Assembly: GCF_014648095.1 (NCBI RefSeq)
Contig: NZ_BMQL01000001.1
Span: 434,001 to 498,000 of the forward strand
Reading direction: 5' to 3'
DNA from: Deinococcus ruber
GTDB lineage: Bacteria; Deinococcota; Deinococci; Deinococcales; Deinococcaceae
DNA: 64,000 nt
The notes under the pieces are model-generated. The model was not told where the DNA came from. It did not search any database and saw nothing but the letters and a program-made list of their open reading frames with translations. Below are positions 1-11,011 of this stretch, in pieces (within the stretch, counting starts at the first letter, position 1; each line of letters begins with the position of its first letter). The position numbers and the translations under genes are program-made.

Positions 1-55
1 AGACGGGCACCAGACGCGGATCGGTGAACTCGGCGTGTGTGCGGTCGGCGTCCAT
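1..55 (-). CDS. N-terminus of a probable class I SAM methyltransferase (partial)
   Basis: An ATG at 55 opens a frame to the window edge. Its 18 residues begin [10 protein letters not shown] and continue TDPRLVPV. An FTDPRLV start like this is common in small class I SAM-dependent methyltransferases, but only the N-terminus is visible, so the family call is inference. The ATG overlaps the stop of the DUF2132 gene upstream (TGATG), which indicates translational coupling in one transcript. Confidence 0.45.
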   Translation of the reverse strand, partial: MDADRTHAEFTDPRLVPV

Positions 56-297
56 CAACCGTTTGGCTGCCGCCGCTGCAATTCGATGTACAGAGCCTCG
101 ACCTTCGTTCTGGCCCACGGCGTTTTGCGAAGAAATTTCAGGCTGCTCTGCACGCTCGGATTGTCCTGAAAGCAGCGGATCGGAATGCGGCGACCCAGTT
201 CCTGCCAACCGTAGGCGTCGGCAAGCCGCGTGACGATCATTTCAAGAGTGACGCCGTGCAGTGGATCGGGCGGGCGAAAAGGGCGCGGGTCGGTCAT
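55..297 (-). CDS. DUF2132 (VF530-like) small protein
   Basis: An 80-residue protein. The core [25 protein letters not shown] and [16 protein letters not shown] covers nearly the whole length and is the signature of the DUF2132/VF530 family, small helical proteins of unknown role. A longer in-frame start exists upstream, but the ATG at 297 gives the family's normal length and lies beyond the gyrB terminator. The gene overlaps the next reading frame by TGATG and so probably shares a transcript with the methyltransferase that leaves the window. No regulatory site is recognised. Confidence 0.85.
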   Translation of the reverse strand: MTDPRPFRPPDPLHGVTLEMIVTRLADAYGWQELGRRIPIRCFQDNPSVQSSLKFLRKTPWARTKVEALYIELQRRQPNG

Positions 298-328
298 AAG
301 CGCATGATACTTCGCCGGTACATGGGCA

Positions 329-366
329 GAAAAAGGAGGCCACCCTTGATCGGCAGCCTCCCCTTT
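329..366 (-). terminator. Rho-independent terminator of gyrB
   Basis: On the minus strand a GGAGGC/GCCTCC stem extended by A-T pairs is followed by a run of five T. It lies 23 bp past the gyrB stop and before the DUF2132 start, as expected for the end of the gyrB transcript. Confidence 0.75.
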
Positions 367-388
367 CAGCTTGAATATTCGCTTCAGC

Positions 389-2404
<2,016 letters not shown>

Positions 2405-2524
2405 TCACGCAGGCAAGACAGAAAATCTGCCGGACCTGCTCGAACTGACCCAGTTCCATTGGGCGGGCCAGCTCACGATAATTCGTTAAAAAGTGGCGCT
2501 GGGTGCGTTCACTCGCAGCTTCTC

Positions 2525-2553
2525 AGTCTATCACCAGAATCAGAACGGGTCAA
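2525..2553 (-). promoter_or_regulatory. Sigma-70 promoter of gyrB
   Basis: On the minus strand TTGACC (2553-2548) is followed by exactly 17 bp and then TAGACT (2530-2525). Spacing and hexamers are close to consensus. The predicted start site leaves a gyrB leader of about 120 nt. Confidence 0.8.
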
Positions 2554-2558
2554 GGAAA

Positions 2559-2575
2559 ATACGTTTAATACGTAA
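2559..2575. promoter_or_regulatory. RDRM-like 17-bp palindrome (DdrO operator candidate) upstream of gyrB
   Basis: The minus-strand sequence is TTACGTATTAAACGTAT: 17 bp, imperfect dyad TTACGT/ACGTAT, A/T-rich centre. It has the length and layout of the radiation/desiccation response motif (about TTATGTCATTGACATAA) and matches it at 11 of 17 positions by eye. It ends 5 bp upstream of the -35 box. In other Deinococcus species gyrB belongs to the DdrO/PprI (IrrE) regulon, so a repressor bound here would control gyrB after DNA damage. Binding is inferred. Confidence 0.7.
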
Positions 2576-2682
2576 TCTAGGCGGCTGGTTCGGTGGGCAG
2601 TCGGCGGCCCCAAAAAACGCGCACAGGGAGCCAGTATGCACGGTTCCTTCCCGTCCCGGCCCGCGTCCCTTACCCTGAAGGT

Positions 2683-3159
2683 ATGGCCTTCTTAAAGTGG
2701 CTCCACGACCTGGAAATTCCCAGCGCTTACGCCCTGCTCGCGCCCACACCGCTGGCGCTGGCCTGCCTGATTCTGTTTGTGTGGAGTATCGGCCCGGCCA
2801 TTCGGCTGAAGGTAGGCCGCCCGATGGTGTGGTGGCTGCGGCTGACCTGGGTTCTGACGCTGATTCCGGCAGTCACAGGCGTGATTCTGGCGCTGGGCGG
2901 CGGCAAGGTTGCCAGCGCAGTGGCAGCGGCCAAGGGCGTGACCAAATACGGCTTTGCCCCCGACCCCAAACGCAACCTCGAACACTGGATGTACGCCGCG
3001 CTGGTGCTGCTGAGCCTGTACGCCATCGAAGTGCTGATTCAGGGCAAACTGATCAAGCCGCAGGCGGGCTTACGCATCCTCCCGGTTGCCACGCTGTTTT
3101 TGTACGGCGTGGCTTACATGGTCGGGCGTGTGGCGGTGTTTCCGGGCAGCGGAGGGTGA
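2683..3159 (+). CDS. Conserved four-helix integral membrane protein
   Basis: A 158-residue protein with about four hydrophobic helices, near residues 15-37, 47-68, 102-120 and 130-150. They are joined by short basic loops and a longer polar stretch, KYGFAPDPKRNLEHW. I do not recognise a characterised family. The ATG at 2683 is chosen because TACCCT lies six bases before it, the leaderless -10 arrangement seen repeatedly here. A longer in-frame start at 2593 would put a basic, non-membrane tail first. The gene diverges from gyrB and has no operon partner. Confidence 0.7.
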   Translation: MAFLKWLHDLEIPSAYALLAPTPLALACLILFVWSIGPAIRLKVGRPMVWWLRLTWVLTLIPAVTGVILALGGGKVASAVAAAKGVTKYGFAPDPKRNLEHWMYAALVLLSLYAIEVLIQGKLIKPQAGLRILPVATLFLYGVAYMVGRVAVFPGSGG

Positions 3160-3164
3160 GAAGA

Positions 3165-3262
3165 GGCGTGTGGCTTGTCGCCTGCAGGAACGGCCCGGCA
3201 CCCTTGAGGATTTCAAGGCGGTCTGGCCTTTTCTACAAGCCTCAAGCCACGCGCCACAAGCT
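3165..3262. repeat. Heptamer-built inverted repeat (GCTTGTG type)
   Basis: The left arm is GCGTGTG, GCTTGTC, GCCTGCA. The reverse complement of the right arm reads GCTTGTG, GCGCGTG, GCTTGAG, GCTTGTA. The arms can pair across about 45 bp. The element lies between the membrane-protein gene and the convergent SIS gene and may double as a transcription barrier. It belongs to a family found at about eleven sites in this window. Confidence 0.65.
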
Positions 3263-3269
3263 CTCTTCC

Positions 3270-4181
3270 CTAATTCAGCTCGTCACTCGGCACGGCGCTT
3301 ACCAGTTCGCCCAGCACCTGCTTCAGCGCCGGGCTGTCTTCGCAGCTTGCGCCTTCGCGCTCGGACAGGTAGGCCGCCACCCACGCTCCGAAATACCACA
3401 GGCCCAGCGCCCCGGCATATCCGCCCGCTTCTGCGTCGGTATGTCCCAGCGGATACGGCACCAGCAGCACCTCGTCAATCCGGGTTTCCAGCACGGCGCG
3501 GCACATCGCCATTTCTGCGTCTTCCTCGCCCAGAATCAGGGCCAGTCGCCCATCACCGCGCTCGTGGTGGGCTTCAAACGCTCCGGTCAGCAGGTACAGC
3601 GGCTCGTGTTCCACTGGAACGCTCAGCACCTTGCCCACGCGGGCCAGCAGCATCTGGAACGCTTCGATCAGCACGCCCTCGCCAGTCGGAGCCAGCAGCA
3701 ACGGAGCGCGTCCCCACAGGCTCCAGGCCAGTTCGCGGGCCGGGTTGCCGTCCTCGATTTCGGGCACGCAGCGTTCGCGCACCGCCCGCAGCACTTCTTC
3801 GGCCTGCTGCGCCTCGGCGCTGTGCCCGGTGGCGTGGGCCACGAACTGCGCCAGATGGTACGTCGAAAGCACGCCGCCCGGAGCCAAGAAAGCCAGCTTG
3901 TTCAGATCGAAGCGTGACCCTTCGCCCGCTCCGGCCCGCTGCACCTGCACGCCGCTCACCTCACTCAGCGCCGCGAAGTCGTCGGCGGCAGCCTGGGTCT
4001 CGGGGCTGTTCAGCAGGAGCTGTGTTCCCTCGCGGGCCAGGGTCACGGGGGCGAAATCTTCGCAGAGGCGGGCCGCCAGACTGGCTTCACCCAGTCCCAG
4101 CAGGCCAAACGGTCCCTCCAGGGCGCGGGTCGGCCCCTGGTAACTGCCGGGCAGATCGGTAAGGAATCGAAAGAGGCTCAT
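3270..4181 (-). CDS. SIS-domain protein, phosphoglucose/phosphomannose isomerase-like
   Basis: A 303-residue cytoplasmic protein. The two-half layout, with APLLLAPTGEGVLIEAFQ opening the second half, and an acidic C-terminus after a YLSEREG helix resemble the bacterial bifunctional phosphoglucose/phosphomannose isomerase branch of the SIS superfamily. The sugar-phosphate-binding Ser/Thr loop is not obvious, so substrate and activity are uncertain. It is monocistronic, with tRNA-Arg upstream in the same orientation. The ATG at 4181 is the natural start. Confidence 0.6.
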   Translation of the reverse strand: MSLFRFLTDLPGSYQGPTRALEGPFGLLGLGEASLAARLCEDFAPVTLAREGTQLLLNSPETQAAADDFAALSEVSGVQVQRAGAGEGSRFDLNKLAFLAPGGVLSTYHLAQFVAHATGHSAEAQQAEEVLRAVRERCVPEIEDGNPARELAWSLWGRAPLLLAPTGEGVLIEAFQMLLARVGKVLSVPVEHEPLYLLTGAFEAHHERGDGRLALILGEEDAEMAMCRAVLETRIDEVLLVPYPLGHTDAEAGGYAGALGLWYFGAWVAAYLSEREGASCEDSPALKQVLGELVSAVPSDELN

Positions 4182-4301
4182 GCCTCAAGCGTGCCACACG
4201 GATGGTCCGGGTATTGTGAGAGCGACTCGGGGCGCGGTGGAAGCGGCGGAGACAGGCGGGCGGGGTGTCTTATCCGTCCTTCATGTGAGGGTTTTTTGGC
4301 G

Positions 4302-4310
4302 TGCTAGACT
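4302..4310 (+). promoter_or_regulatory. Extended -10-like element, possible sRNA or ppiC promoter
   Basis: TGCTAGACT matches an extended -10 (TGn plus TAGACT), identical to the one upstream of rnr. There is no good -35. It is followed at once by CCCCGC...GCGGGG, which can form a hairpin (4313-4346). A transcript would run antisense to tRNA-Arg towards ppiC, or be a short RNA. Confidence 0.3.
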
Positions 4311-4462
4311 TCCCCGCGTGCCAGTGACCGTGTACGCAAGCGGGGCGGCTCTCCGCCTGTTTCTCCGGCCACCGCAGAGCATCCGTTCGGACTTCAACCC
4401 TTCGCCCCTTCACACAACGCTCGGCTTACAACCGGCTTCTACACGCCAGCTCCGGAAGATCA

Positions 4463-4497
4463 AGAAAAACCGCACGACCATGAAGGCGGTGCGGTTT
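4463..4497 (-). terminator. Terminator downstream of tRNA-Arg
   Basis: On the minus strand AAACCGCAC pairs perfectly with GTGCGGTTT (9 bp) around a 13-nt loop and is followed by TTCTT. It sits 5 bp after the tRNA CCA end, as expected for a single-gene tRNA transcript. Confidence 0.85.
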
Positions 4498-4501
4498 GAT
4501 G

Positions 4502-4578
4502 TGGTGCGCCCGACAGGACTCGAACCTGTGACCTTTAGCTCCGGAGGCTAACGCTCTATCCAACTGAGCTACGAGCGC
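4502..4578 (-). tRNA. tRNA-Arg (anticodon CCG)
   Basis: A 77-nt cloverleaf. The acceptor stem is GCGCTCG with CGGGCGC (one G-U pair), the D-arm TAGCTCAGTTGGATAGAGC, the anticodon stem TTAGC/GCTAA with loop CTCCGGA (anticodon CCG, reading CGG), the T-arm GGTTCGAGTCC, the discriminator A, and an encoded CCA. A terminator follows directly. Confidence 0.97.
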
Positions 4579-4618
4579 AAAGCTCAGGTAACGTAGCACG
4601 CATATGGGAGGAATTCAA

Positions 4619-6484
4619 GTGAACCGTACCGTCGCCATTCGCGTCCTGTTAGGACTTTTCGCTGTTTTGCTGATCGTCGCTCTGGTCTTTAATTTCCTAC
4701 CAGCCCTGAGCAACCTCAACAGCAGCGCCTCTTCAGGCACGCCCGCCCTGAAGGTCAACGGCGAGACCGTGACCTCACAGGAACTCGACAAGATCCGTAC
4801 CCAGAACCCCGTGCTGGGCAGCGCCAGTACCGGCGTACTGGGCGACGACTTCAAGACGCTCATCGTCGATCAGCAGGTGCTTCAGGTGCTGCTGCGTCAG
4901 GCCGCCAAAGACGAGAAGGTCGACCGCTCGGTGGTGAACGATCAGGTCACGCAGATTCGCAAGCAGAACAACCTGACCGACAACGCCGCCTGGACGAACG
5001 CCCTGAAATCGCAGGGCTACGGCAGCGATTCGGCGTTCCGTGAGTACGTGCGCTCTCAGCTCGCCATTCAGGCCAAGGCCAAGGCGATCCAGGCCGCTGC
5101 TCCCAAGCCCACCGACGAGCAGCTCAAGCTGTACTACGCCCTAAACTCGGCGTCGCTGCTGAACGATCCCAAGATCGTGGCGCGGGCCATCGTGGTGGCC
5201 GACAAGGCCAAAGCCGACGCGCTGCTGAAGCAGGCGCAGGGTGGAGCCGACTTCGCGCAGCTCGCCAGCGCCAACAGCCTGGAAAACAAAGACCGGGGCG
5301 GCGCACTCGGCCCCGTCGAGAACGGTACGCCCCGTCCGGTGGCGCAGGTGGCATTGCCGACCGAGGTGGGCGCGGCAGCCTTCGCCAAGACCACGGGCGG
5401 CCTGACCGACGTGGTGGCCAGCGGCGGCAAGTTCTACATCGTCAAGGTCGAGAAGTTCATTCCCGCTGCGCCCAAGACCTTTGAAGAGGCCAAATCGACC
5501 ATTACCGACGCCGTGACCACCCAGCTGAAGAACGAGGCCATCGAAAGCTGGCTGGACGGTCTGAAGCAGAACGTCAAGATCGAGACGGTCGATCCGACGT
5601 GGAAGTTCAGCAACCCGACGGTGGCCGTGGTGAACGGTCAGAACGTGCCCTACGCCGAAGCCGTGTCGAGCATGATCGCCAACCAGCAGTTCAGCGCCCT
5701 GCTGCAACAAGCTCCTGCCGATCAGGCCGCGCCGCTGGTCAACAGCTTCCTGAAGCCCACCATCGTGCAGCAGCTCATCCAGCAGTACGCCGCGCCGATC
5801 ATCGTGAAGAACCAGAAGATCGCGCTGGCAGGTACCCGCGCCGAGCTGCTGGCGGGCCTGAACGCCTACGGTGCTCGTGACGTGAAGGTCAGCGACGCCG
5901 ACGTTCTGGCGTTCTATAACAGCAATCAGGCGCAGTTCAAGAACCCTGCCAAGGCCACCGTGTCGGAAGCGGTATTCAAAGACAAGCAGCAGGCACTGGC
6001 CTTCCGTCAGGATTTCAAGAGCGGCGACTTCACCGCTGCCGCCAGCAAGGCCGGGGCCACCGTCTCGGAGCGCGGCGCAGTCACCGAAGGCGACCAGAAG
6101 CTCAACACCGCGCTCGATAAAGCCGTCTTTGCCACCACCCGCCTTCAGAGCGCCGGAGAGGGCAGCCTGAGCGACGTGGTCGAGAACAGCGGTAAGTTCT
6201 CGGTGGCCTACGTCACCGATCTGGTCAAAGCGAGCGTGAAGCCACTCGCCAGCGTGCAGGACACCATCCGCACGCAGCTGCTGGCACAGAAGAAGTCGGC
6301 AGCGGGCACGGCGTTCGTAACCGCCCAGCTCAAGACCATCAAGACCCAGGATCTGCTGAGCAAGGTGCTGGCCGACCAGACCAAGCGCGTGGCCGTGGTC
6401 AAGCCGACCACGCCGGGCAGCACGCCCGCCACCCCTGCCCCGGTAACGCCTTCCACCACACCCAGCACACCCGCCAACAAATAA
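4619..6484 (+). CDS. Membrane-anchored PpiC/SurA-type peptidyl-prolyl isomerase
   Basis: A 621-residue extracytoplasmic folding factor. A basic start (VNRTVAIRV) leads into one hydrophobic segment at about residues 6-28, likely an uncleaved anchor. Next comes a SurA-N-like helical region (about 40-170) with LKVNGETVTSQELDKI. A parvulin domain follows at about 180-285, with GGADFAQLASANS and RGGALGPV. A second SurA/parvulin-like half (about 340-590) includes VAVVNGQNVPYAEAV. The tail is Pro/Thr-rich. The GTG at 4619 is chosen over the ATG at 4604 because GGGAGG (4606-4611) lies 7 bp before it and overlaps the ATG frame start. The gene is monocistronic with a strong terminator. The role is inferred from family. 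Confidence 0.85.
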   Translation: MNRTVAIRVLLGLFAVLLIVALVFNFLPALSNLNSSASSGTPALKVNGETVTSQELDKIRTQNPVLGSASTGVLGDDFKTLIVDQQVLQVLLRQAAKDEKVDRSVVNDQVTQIRKQNNLTDNAAWTNALKSQGYGSDSAFREYVRSQLAIQAKAKAIQAAAPKPTDEQLKLYYALNSASLLNDPKIVARAIVVADKAKADALLKQAQGGADFAQLASANSLENKDRGGALGPVENGTPRPVAQVALPTEVGAAAFAKTTGGLTDVVASGGKFYIVKVEKFIPAAPKTFEEAKSTITDAVTTQLKNEAIESWLDGLKQNVKIETVDPTWKFSNPTVAVVNGQNVPYAEAVSSMIANQQFSALLQQAPADQAAPLVNSFLKPTIVQQLIQQYAAPIIVKNQKIALAGTRAELLAGLNAYGARDVKVSDADVLAFYNSNQAQFKNPAKATVSEAVFKDKQQALAFRQDFKSGDFTAAASKAGATVSERGAVTEGDQKLNTALDKAVFATTRLQSAGEGSLSDVVENSGKFSVAYVTDLVKASVKPLASVQDTIRTQLLAQKKSAAGTAFVTAQLKTIKTQDLLSKVLADQTKRVAVVKPTTPGSTPATPAPVTPSTTPSTPANK

Positions 6485-6524
6485 GAACCCGAGCTGAACC
6501 CTACACCACCGGGGTTCAGACACA

Positions 6525-6556
6525 AGAAGGCCCCGGCAACTCGACCGGGGCCTTCT
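6525..6556 (+). terminator. Terminator downstream of the PpiC gene
   Basis: A perfect 12-bp stem, AGAAGGCCCCGG with CCGGGGCCTTCT, 8-nt loop. A smaller CTGAACC/GGTTCAG hairpin precedes it at 6494-6519. There is no long T-run. It also separates the convergent DUF4388 gene, so it may act in both directions. Confidence 0.65.
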
Positions 6557-6594
6557 GCTGTGTTCTCTGGCTTCCTCTGTGGTTGGCCGGCTTC

Positions 6595-7143
6595 TTAGCG
6601 CGGCGTTACCGAGCTGTTGGGCGGAGCGACCAGTTCGATCAGGCCCGCCTGCCGAAACGGTTCCAGCAGCGTCAGCAGTTCGCGTGCGCCCAGGTCGGAG
6701 CGGCGGATCATATCTTCCAGGCTCATGGTACCGACCAGCGACAACGCCCGGTACTGGCGGCGCGTAACCGGCTGCTGGGGATTCCAGCGCGGCGTGAAGC
6801 GCGGCCACATGCTCCAGTCCGAGAAGATCACCAGCAGCGGTTCCCAGGCTCCGGCGTCGACCATCAATTGCCGCAGCACCGAGTCGCGTCCGGTGTTCAG
6901 ATCGGGCGCGGGCGCGTCCATGCCGGGTTCAAAGTTCAGCTCGCCGCCGTTGATTAGGCCCAGCAGTTCCAATGCCTGTGGCCCGGTGCGCCCCATCGCA
7001 CCCGCCTGCACCACCTGCCCCTGACGCAGCCACACTTCCGCTTCTCGTTGACCCACTACCCGCACACGCCCGCTGCATCCACCCTGAAGCAACATCTGTA
7101 ACACTGCTGGAAAGGCAAACTCCGTCAGATCGGCATGAAGCAT
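6595..7143 (-). CDS. DUF4388 domain protein
   Basis: A 182-residue cytoplasmic protein. The first half (about 1-90) has the DUF4388 pattern: FAFPAVLQMLLQGGCSGRVRV, then EVWLRQGQVVQAGA and GGELNFEPG. This module is common in Deinococcus and in gliding or sensory bacteria, often in signalling proteins. The second half is helical and ends in a winged-helix-like stretch (SLEDMIRRSDLGARELLTLL), suggesting a DNA- or protein-binding role. The ATG at 7143 has TACAGT six bases upstream (7155-7150), a leaderless layout. The frame extends upstream but without homology. Confidence 0.75.
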   Translation of the reverse strand: MLHADLTEFAFPAVLQMLLQGGCSGRVRVVGQREAEVWLRQGQVVQAGAMGRTGPQALELLGLINGGELNFEPGMDAPAPDLNTGRDSVLRQLMVDAGAWEPLLVIFSDWSMWPRFTPRWNPQQPVTRRQYRALSLVGTMSLEDMIRRSDLGARELLTLLEPFRQAGLIELVAPPNSSVTPR

Positions 7144-7164
7144 AGCCAAACTGTAGCGCACCAG

Positions 7165-7206
7165 AACAGCAGCGGAACAAGGTCTCCCCCGTTCCGCTGC
7201 TGTTTT
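7165..7206. terminator. Terminator-like hairpin between ndh and the DUF4388 gene
   Basis: A perfect 14-bp stem, AACAGCAGCGGAAC with GTTCCGCTGCTGTT. The T-run is on the plus-strand side, although both neighbours are read on the minus strand. It probably ends the ndh transcript. Its plus-strand left arm lies only about 10 bp upstream of the DUF4388 -10 box, so it also occupies that gene's -35 region. Confidence 0.55.
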
Positions 7207-7297
7207 AACTGTGTTGTGTACTCTTTGATACGGTTTTTCAGTACAGCCCGTTTGCCCTGCCCGGTCTATCTGCCGGGAAACGTGTCTGCAATCAGCT

Positions 7298-8437
7298 TCA
7301 GCTGATGCTGCTGCGCCAGCGCCACTCGGACGCACGCTTCATCACGTGGGCCAGACCGCCGGTCATGGCGAGCTTCTGATTCCAGGGCAGCTTCATCCAG
7401 CCGACCGCCATCAGACCGCCAAGGCTGACGAACTCACCCAGGCTGCTGGGTTCGTAGGGCTTCAGTTCCTCGCCGGTTGCCAGACGCATCAGATTCTTAC
7501 CGGTCAGGCGGCCCTGCTGTCCGGCGTGCTGCGCGGTGGTGGGCACCGGCTTGCCGTCCTGATTGAGCGCCAGCGCCATATCACCGACCACGAAGACTTC
7601 CGGATACTCGGGAATCCGCAGGGTGGCATCGACCACGATACGGTTGCCCGGCCCCTTCTGAAGCTTGTCGCCCTTCACGATGTCGCGGGCCTGAATACCG
7701 CCCGTCCAGATGATCTTGCCCGCCTCGATCTCGCGGCTCTGCCCGTCGGCGGTCTGCACCGTGACCGTGCTGGGGGTGGCCTGGGTGATGCGGTGGCCGA
7801 TCAGGGTCTGAATGTTGTAGCTGTCGAGCGTGGACTGCGCCTTGGAACGCAGGGCGTCGTCGAGCACCGGCAGAATCTTGGGGCCAGCTTCGACCAGATA
7901 GATGTTGAAGGGCGCGAGGCCGCGCTCACGGCTGAGCAGCTCGTTGCGCTGCGCCAGCTCGGTCACGAGTTCCACACCGGTCAGGCCCGCGCCGCCGACC
8001 ACGATGTCGCGGCTGCCGGAGTAGCCCGCATCGAAGGCGCGGTTGACGAAGCTGAAGATGTCGTCGGCGTCTTTCAGCTCTTTCAGCTCGGTGGCGTTTT
8101 CGGCCAGTCCGGGAATACGGTAGAAGTTGGTGACCGAACCCAGGCCGACCACCAGCGTGTCGTAGGTAAACGTCTGGCCTTCCTTGGTCACCACTTCTTT
8201 GGCGTCCAGGTTCACCGACTCGACGTTTGCCAGTTCCATGCGTACACCGGTGCCTTTCAGCAGGGGTGCCAGCGGCAGGGTCACTTTGGTGTTGTGGGCG
8301 GCGGCTTCGTGCAGCCGGGTTTCGAAGGTGTGATACGGATTGCGCTCCAGCATCAACACGTCTAGGCCAGCGGTAGGCTTCAGCTTGGTCGCAACGGCCA
8401 GACCAGCATATCCGGCACCGAGAATCAGGGTCTTCAT
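7298..8437 (-). CDS. ndh: Type II NADH dehydrogenase (NDH-2)
   Basis: A 379-residue single-subunit flavoprotein that passes electrons from NADH to quinone without pumping protons. The N-terminal FAD-binding Rossmann motif is TLILGAGYAGLAVA. The NADH-binding fold is DIVVGGAGLTGVELVTELA near residue 155, and the C-terminal flavin motif is VFVVGDMALALNQDGKPVP. The predicted amphipathic C-terminus (about 340-379) would attach it to the inner membrane. The ATG at 8437 is preceded by GAGGAGACAT, a fair ribosome site. It is monocistronic and complements the proton-pumping complex I encoded at 16-31 kb. Sulfide:quinone reductases are the main alternative, but the redox-active cysteines they need are absent. 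Confidence 0.88.
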   Translation of the reverse strand: MKTLILGAGYAGLAVATKLKPTAGLDVLMLERNPYHTFETRLHEAAAHNTKVTLPLAPLLKGTGVRMELANVESVNLDAKEVVTKEGQTFTYDTLVVGLGSVTNFYRIPGLAENATELKELKDADDIFSFVNRAFDAGYSGSRDIVVGGAGLTGVELVTELAQRNELLSRERGLAPFNIYLVEAGPKILPVLDDALRSKAQSTLDSYNIQTLIGHRITQATPSTVTVQTADGQSREIEAGKIIWTGGIQARDIVKGDKLQKGPGNRIVVDATLRIPEYPEVFVVGDMALALNQDGKPVPTTAQHAGQQGRLTGKNLMRLATGEELKPYEPSSLGEFVSLGGLMAVGWMKLPWNQKLAMTGGLAHVMKRASEWRWRSSIS

Positions 8438-8709
8438 GGCATGTCTCCTCAAAAGCTTGTGGGGCAGGCAACGTGTGAAGGCTTTCACGAGTAAAGGTCC
8501 AGCACGACCGGCCACAGATTTAGGCTCCGGTTCCCCGAAGCCGCACAACTGTCTTCATAGTGTACACAACACCCCTACGCCCTATGCAAGAACTGTCACA
8601 GGGGCAACTTTAAAAAAGGGGACTGGCGCTGGAAGGACTGTACCACCGAACAACGCGTGTACACCAGCGATTCGCCTGCCCTGGGCTGTTGGCGTACCGC
8701 TGAACCTTC

Positions 8710-9717
<1,008 letters not shown>

Positions 9718-9830
9718 TCCCCTACATTGTAATACAGCCGTGGACACAGAAGGTGGCGCGGGGCGCGTGTGTGTGCGGCGACCCTTCCGGGGACAAAGGG
9801 CTGAGCGAGGAGGACTACAGTACGGGCACC

Positions 9831-10361
9831 ATGATACGCCGTCCTTCCACCATGCGCGGGCGCGTTCCGGGGCGGGCACGCTGGATACTGCCGCTGCTGT
9901 TGCCGCTCTGTTCGCTGAGCTCTGCCCAGATGCAGGGCATGTCGATGCCCACCCACACACCACCCGCCGTCAGTTCCACCACGAGCGCAGCGGTAAAGAA
10001 TCTCCAGATCACGGGGGGCTGGATCGCGGCGGCTCCTCCCGGCGCAGACGAACTGGCCGGATATCTGACGATCCGCAATCCGGGCAAGGCGGCGGTCACG
10101 CTGGTAGGCGCGTCGAGCCGGGCAGCAGCCCACATCATGCCGATGCGGACGACTCAGGACATGGCTGGCCGGGAAAGCATGCAGGACGTTGCCCGGCTCA
10201 GCATCCCGGCAGGCGGCACGCTGGTCTTTGCGCCGGGCCGGGCGCACCTGATGCTGCGCGGCCTGCCGCGTGACCTGAACGTGGGCGAGCAGGTCGAGAT
10301 GCAACTGAGATTCTCGGACGGCTCGGCCCGGGGCGTACTGCTGACGGTCAGGCGACTATGA
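9831..10361 (+). CDS. PCu(A)C-family periplasmic copper chaperone
   Basis: A 176-residue exported protein. The signal peptide covers about residues 1-33 and ends SLSSA/Q. The mature N-terminus is Met-rich (QMQGMSMPTH). The PCuAC core is YLTIRNPGKAAVTLVGASS, then AHIMPM, and HLMLRGL near residue 142, matching the family's H(M)X10MX21HXM copper site. It should carry Cu(I) to cytochrome oxidase. The gene opens a three-gene operon with SCO1 and CtaG and overlaps the SCO1 start by ATGA. TACAGT at 9816-9821 suggests a near-leaderless mRNA. ATG 9852 is an alternative start. Confidence 0.88.
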   Translation: MIRRPSTMRGRVPGRARWILPLLLPLCSLSSAQMQGMSMPTHTPPAVSSTTSAAVKNLQITGGWIAAAPPGADELAGYLTIRNPGKAAVTLVGASSRAAAHIMPMRTTQDMAGRESMQDVARLSIPAGGTLVFAPGRAHLMLRGLPRDLNVGEQVEMQLRFSDGSARGVLLTVRRL

Positions 10362-11011
10362 GCGGCGTGCAGCCACATTCACGGGCAACACGCCCCACAC
10401 GCCCGCCAGGTCGGCCCTGGTACGTGTCGGCGGTGGCGGCGCTGCTGGCGGTGGCGGCGCTGCTGGGCGGCCTGTGGGGATATACCCGCCTCAAAAGCCC
10501 GTTCCCGTATTACGGCACGGTCTACGACACGCCCCAGCCCGCCGCGTCTTTCAGCGGTCTGAGCGCTGCCGGGCCGTACAGCTTCTCTCCTGCCGGACAG
10601 ACGACCGCGCTGTTCTTCGGCTTCACGCACTGCCCCGACATCTGCCCGATCACGCTGGCGTACCTGGAGCGCGTTCGCAAGCAGCTCACCCCTGCTCAGC
10701 AGCGCGGCTTCCGGGTGGTGTTCGTGTCGCTCGACCCAGACCGCGACACGCCCCAGAAGATCGGCAGCTACACCCGCTACTTCGGCAGCGCTCAGGGCGT
10801 GCAGGTGAAGGAACCCGCTCTGGCGGCCCTCGCACGCAGCTACGCCGTCAGTTATGTCAAAGCTCCGCTGCCGGGCGGCGGCTACCAGATCAACCACACC
10901 AGCGCCACCTTTCTGATCGACAGGCTGGGGCGCAAACGGCTGCTGTGGGACTACACCCAGCTCTCCGATACGGCGCGGGTCGTGCGCGACATCCAGCAGG
11001 TGATGCAGTGA
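10358..11011 (+). CDS. SCO1/SenC-family copper chaperone
   Basis: A 217-residue membrane-anchored thioredoxin-fold protein. One transmembrane helix lies at about residues 23-45. The copper-binding CxxxC is in GFTHCPDICPITL and the partner His in NHTSATFLID. Together they are the three ligands of SCO proteins, which help assemble the CuA centre of cytochrome c oxidase. It is translationally coupled to its neighbours on both sides: ATGA overlap with the PCuAC gene and GTGA overlap with ctaG. The operon layout supports copper delivery to the respiratory chain. Confidence 0.93.
   Translation: MSGVQPHSRATRPTRPPGRPWYVSAVAALLAVAALLGGLWGYTRLKSPFPYYGTVYDTPQPAASFSGLSAAGPYSFSPAGQTTALFFGFTHCPDICPITLAYLERVRKQLTPAQQRGFRVVFVSLDPDRDTPQKIGSYTRYFGSAQGVQVKEPALAALARSYAVSYVKAPLPGGGYQINHTSATFLIDRLGRKRLLWDYTQLSDTARVVRDIQQVMQ

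Noticed and set aside
5141..6808. 555-codon open frame antisense to the PpiC gene
   Set aside because: High GC makes long antisense frames common. It has no homology, no ribosome site, and mirrors the codon bias of the PpiC gene.
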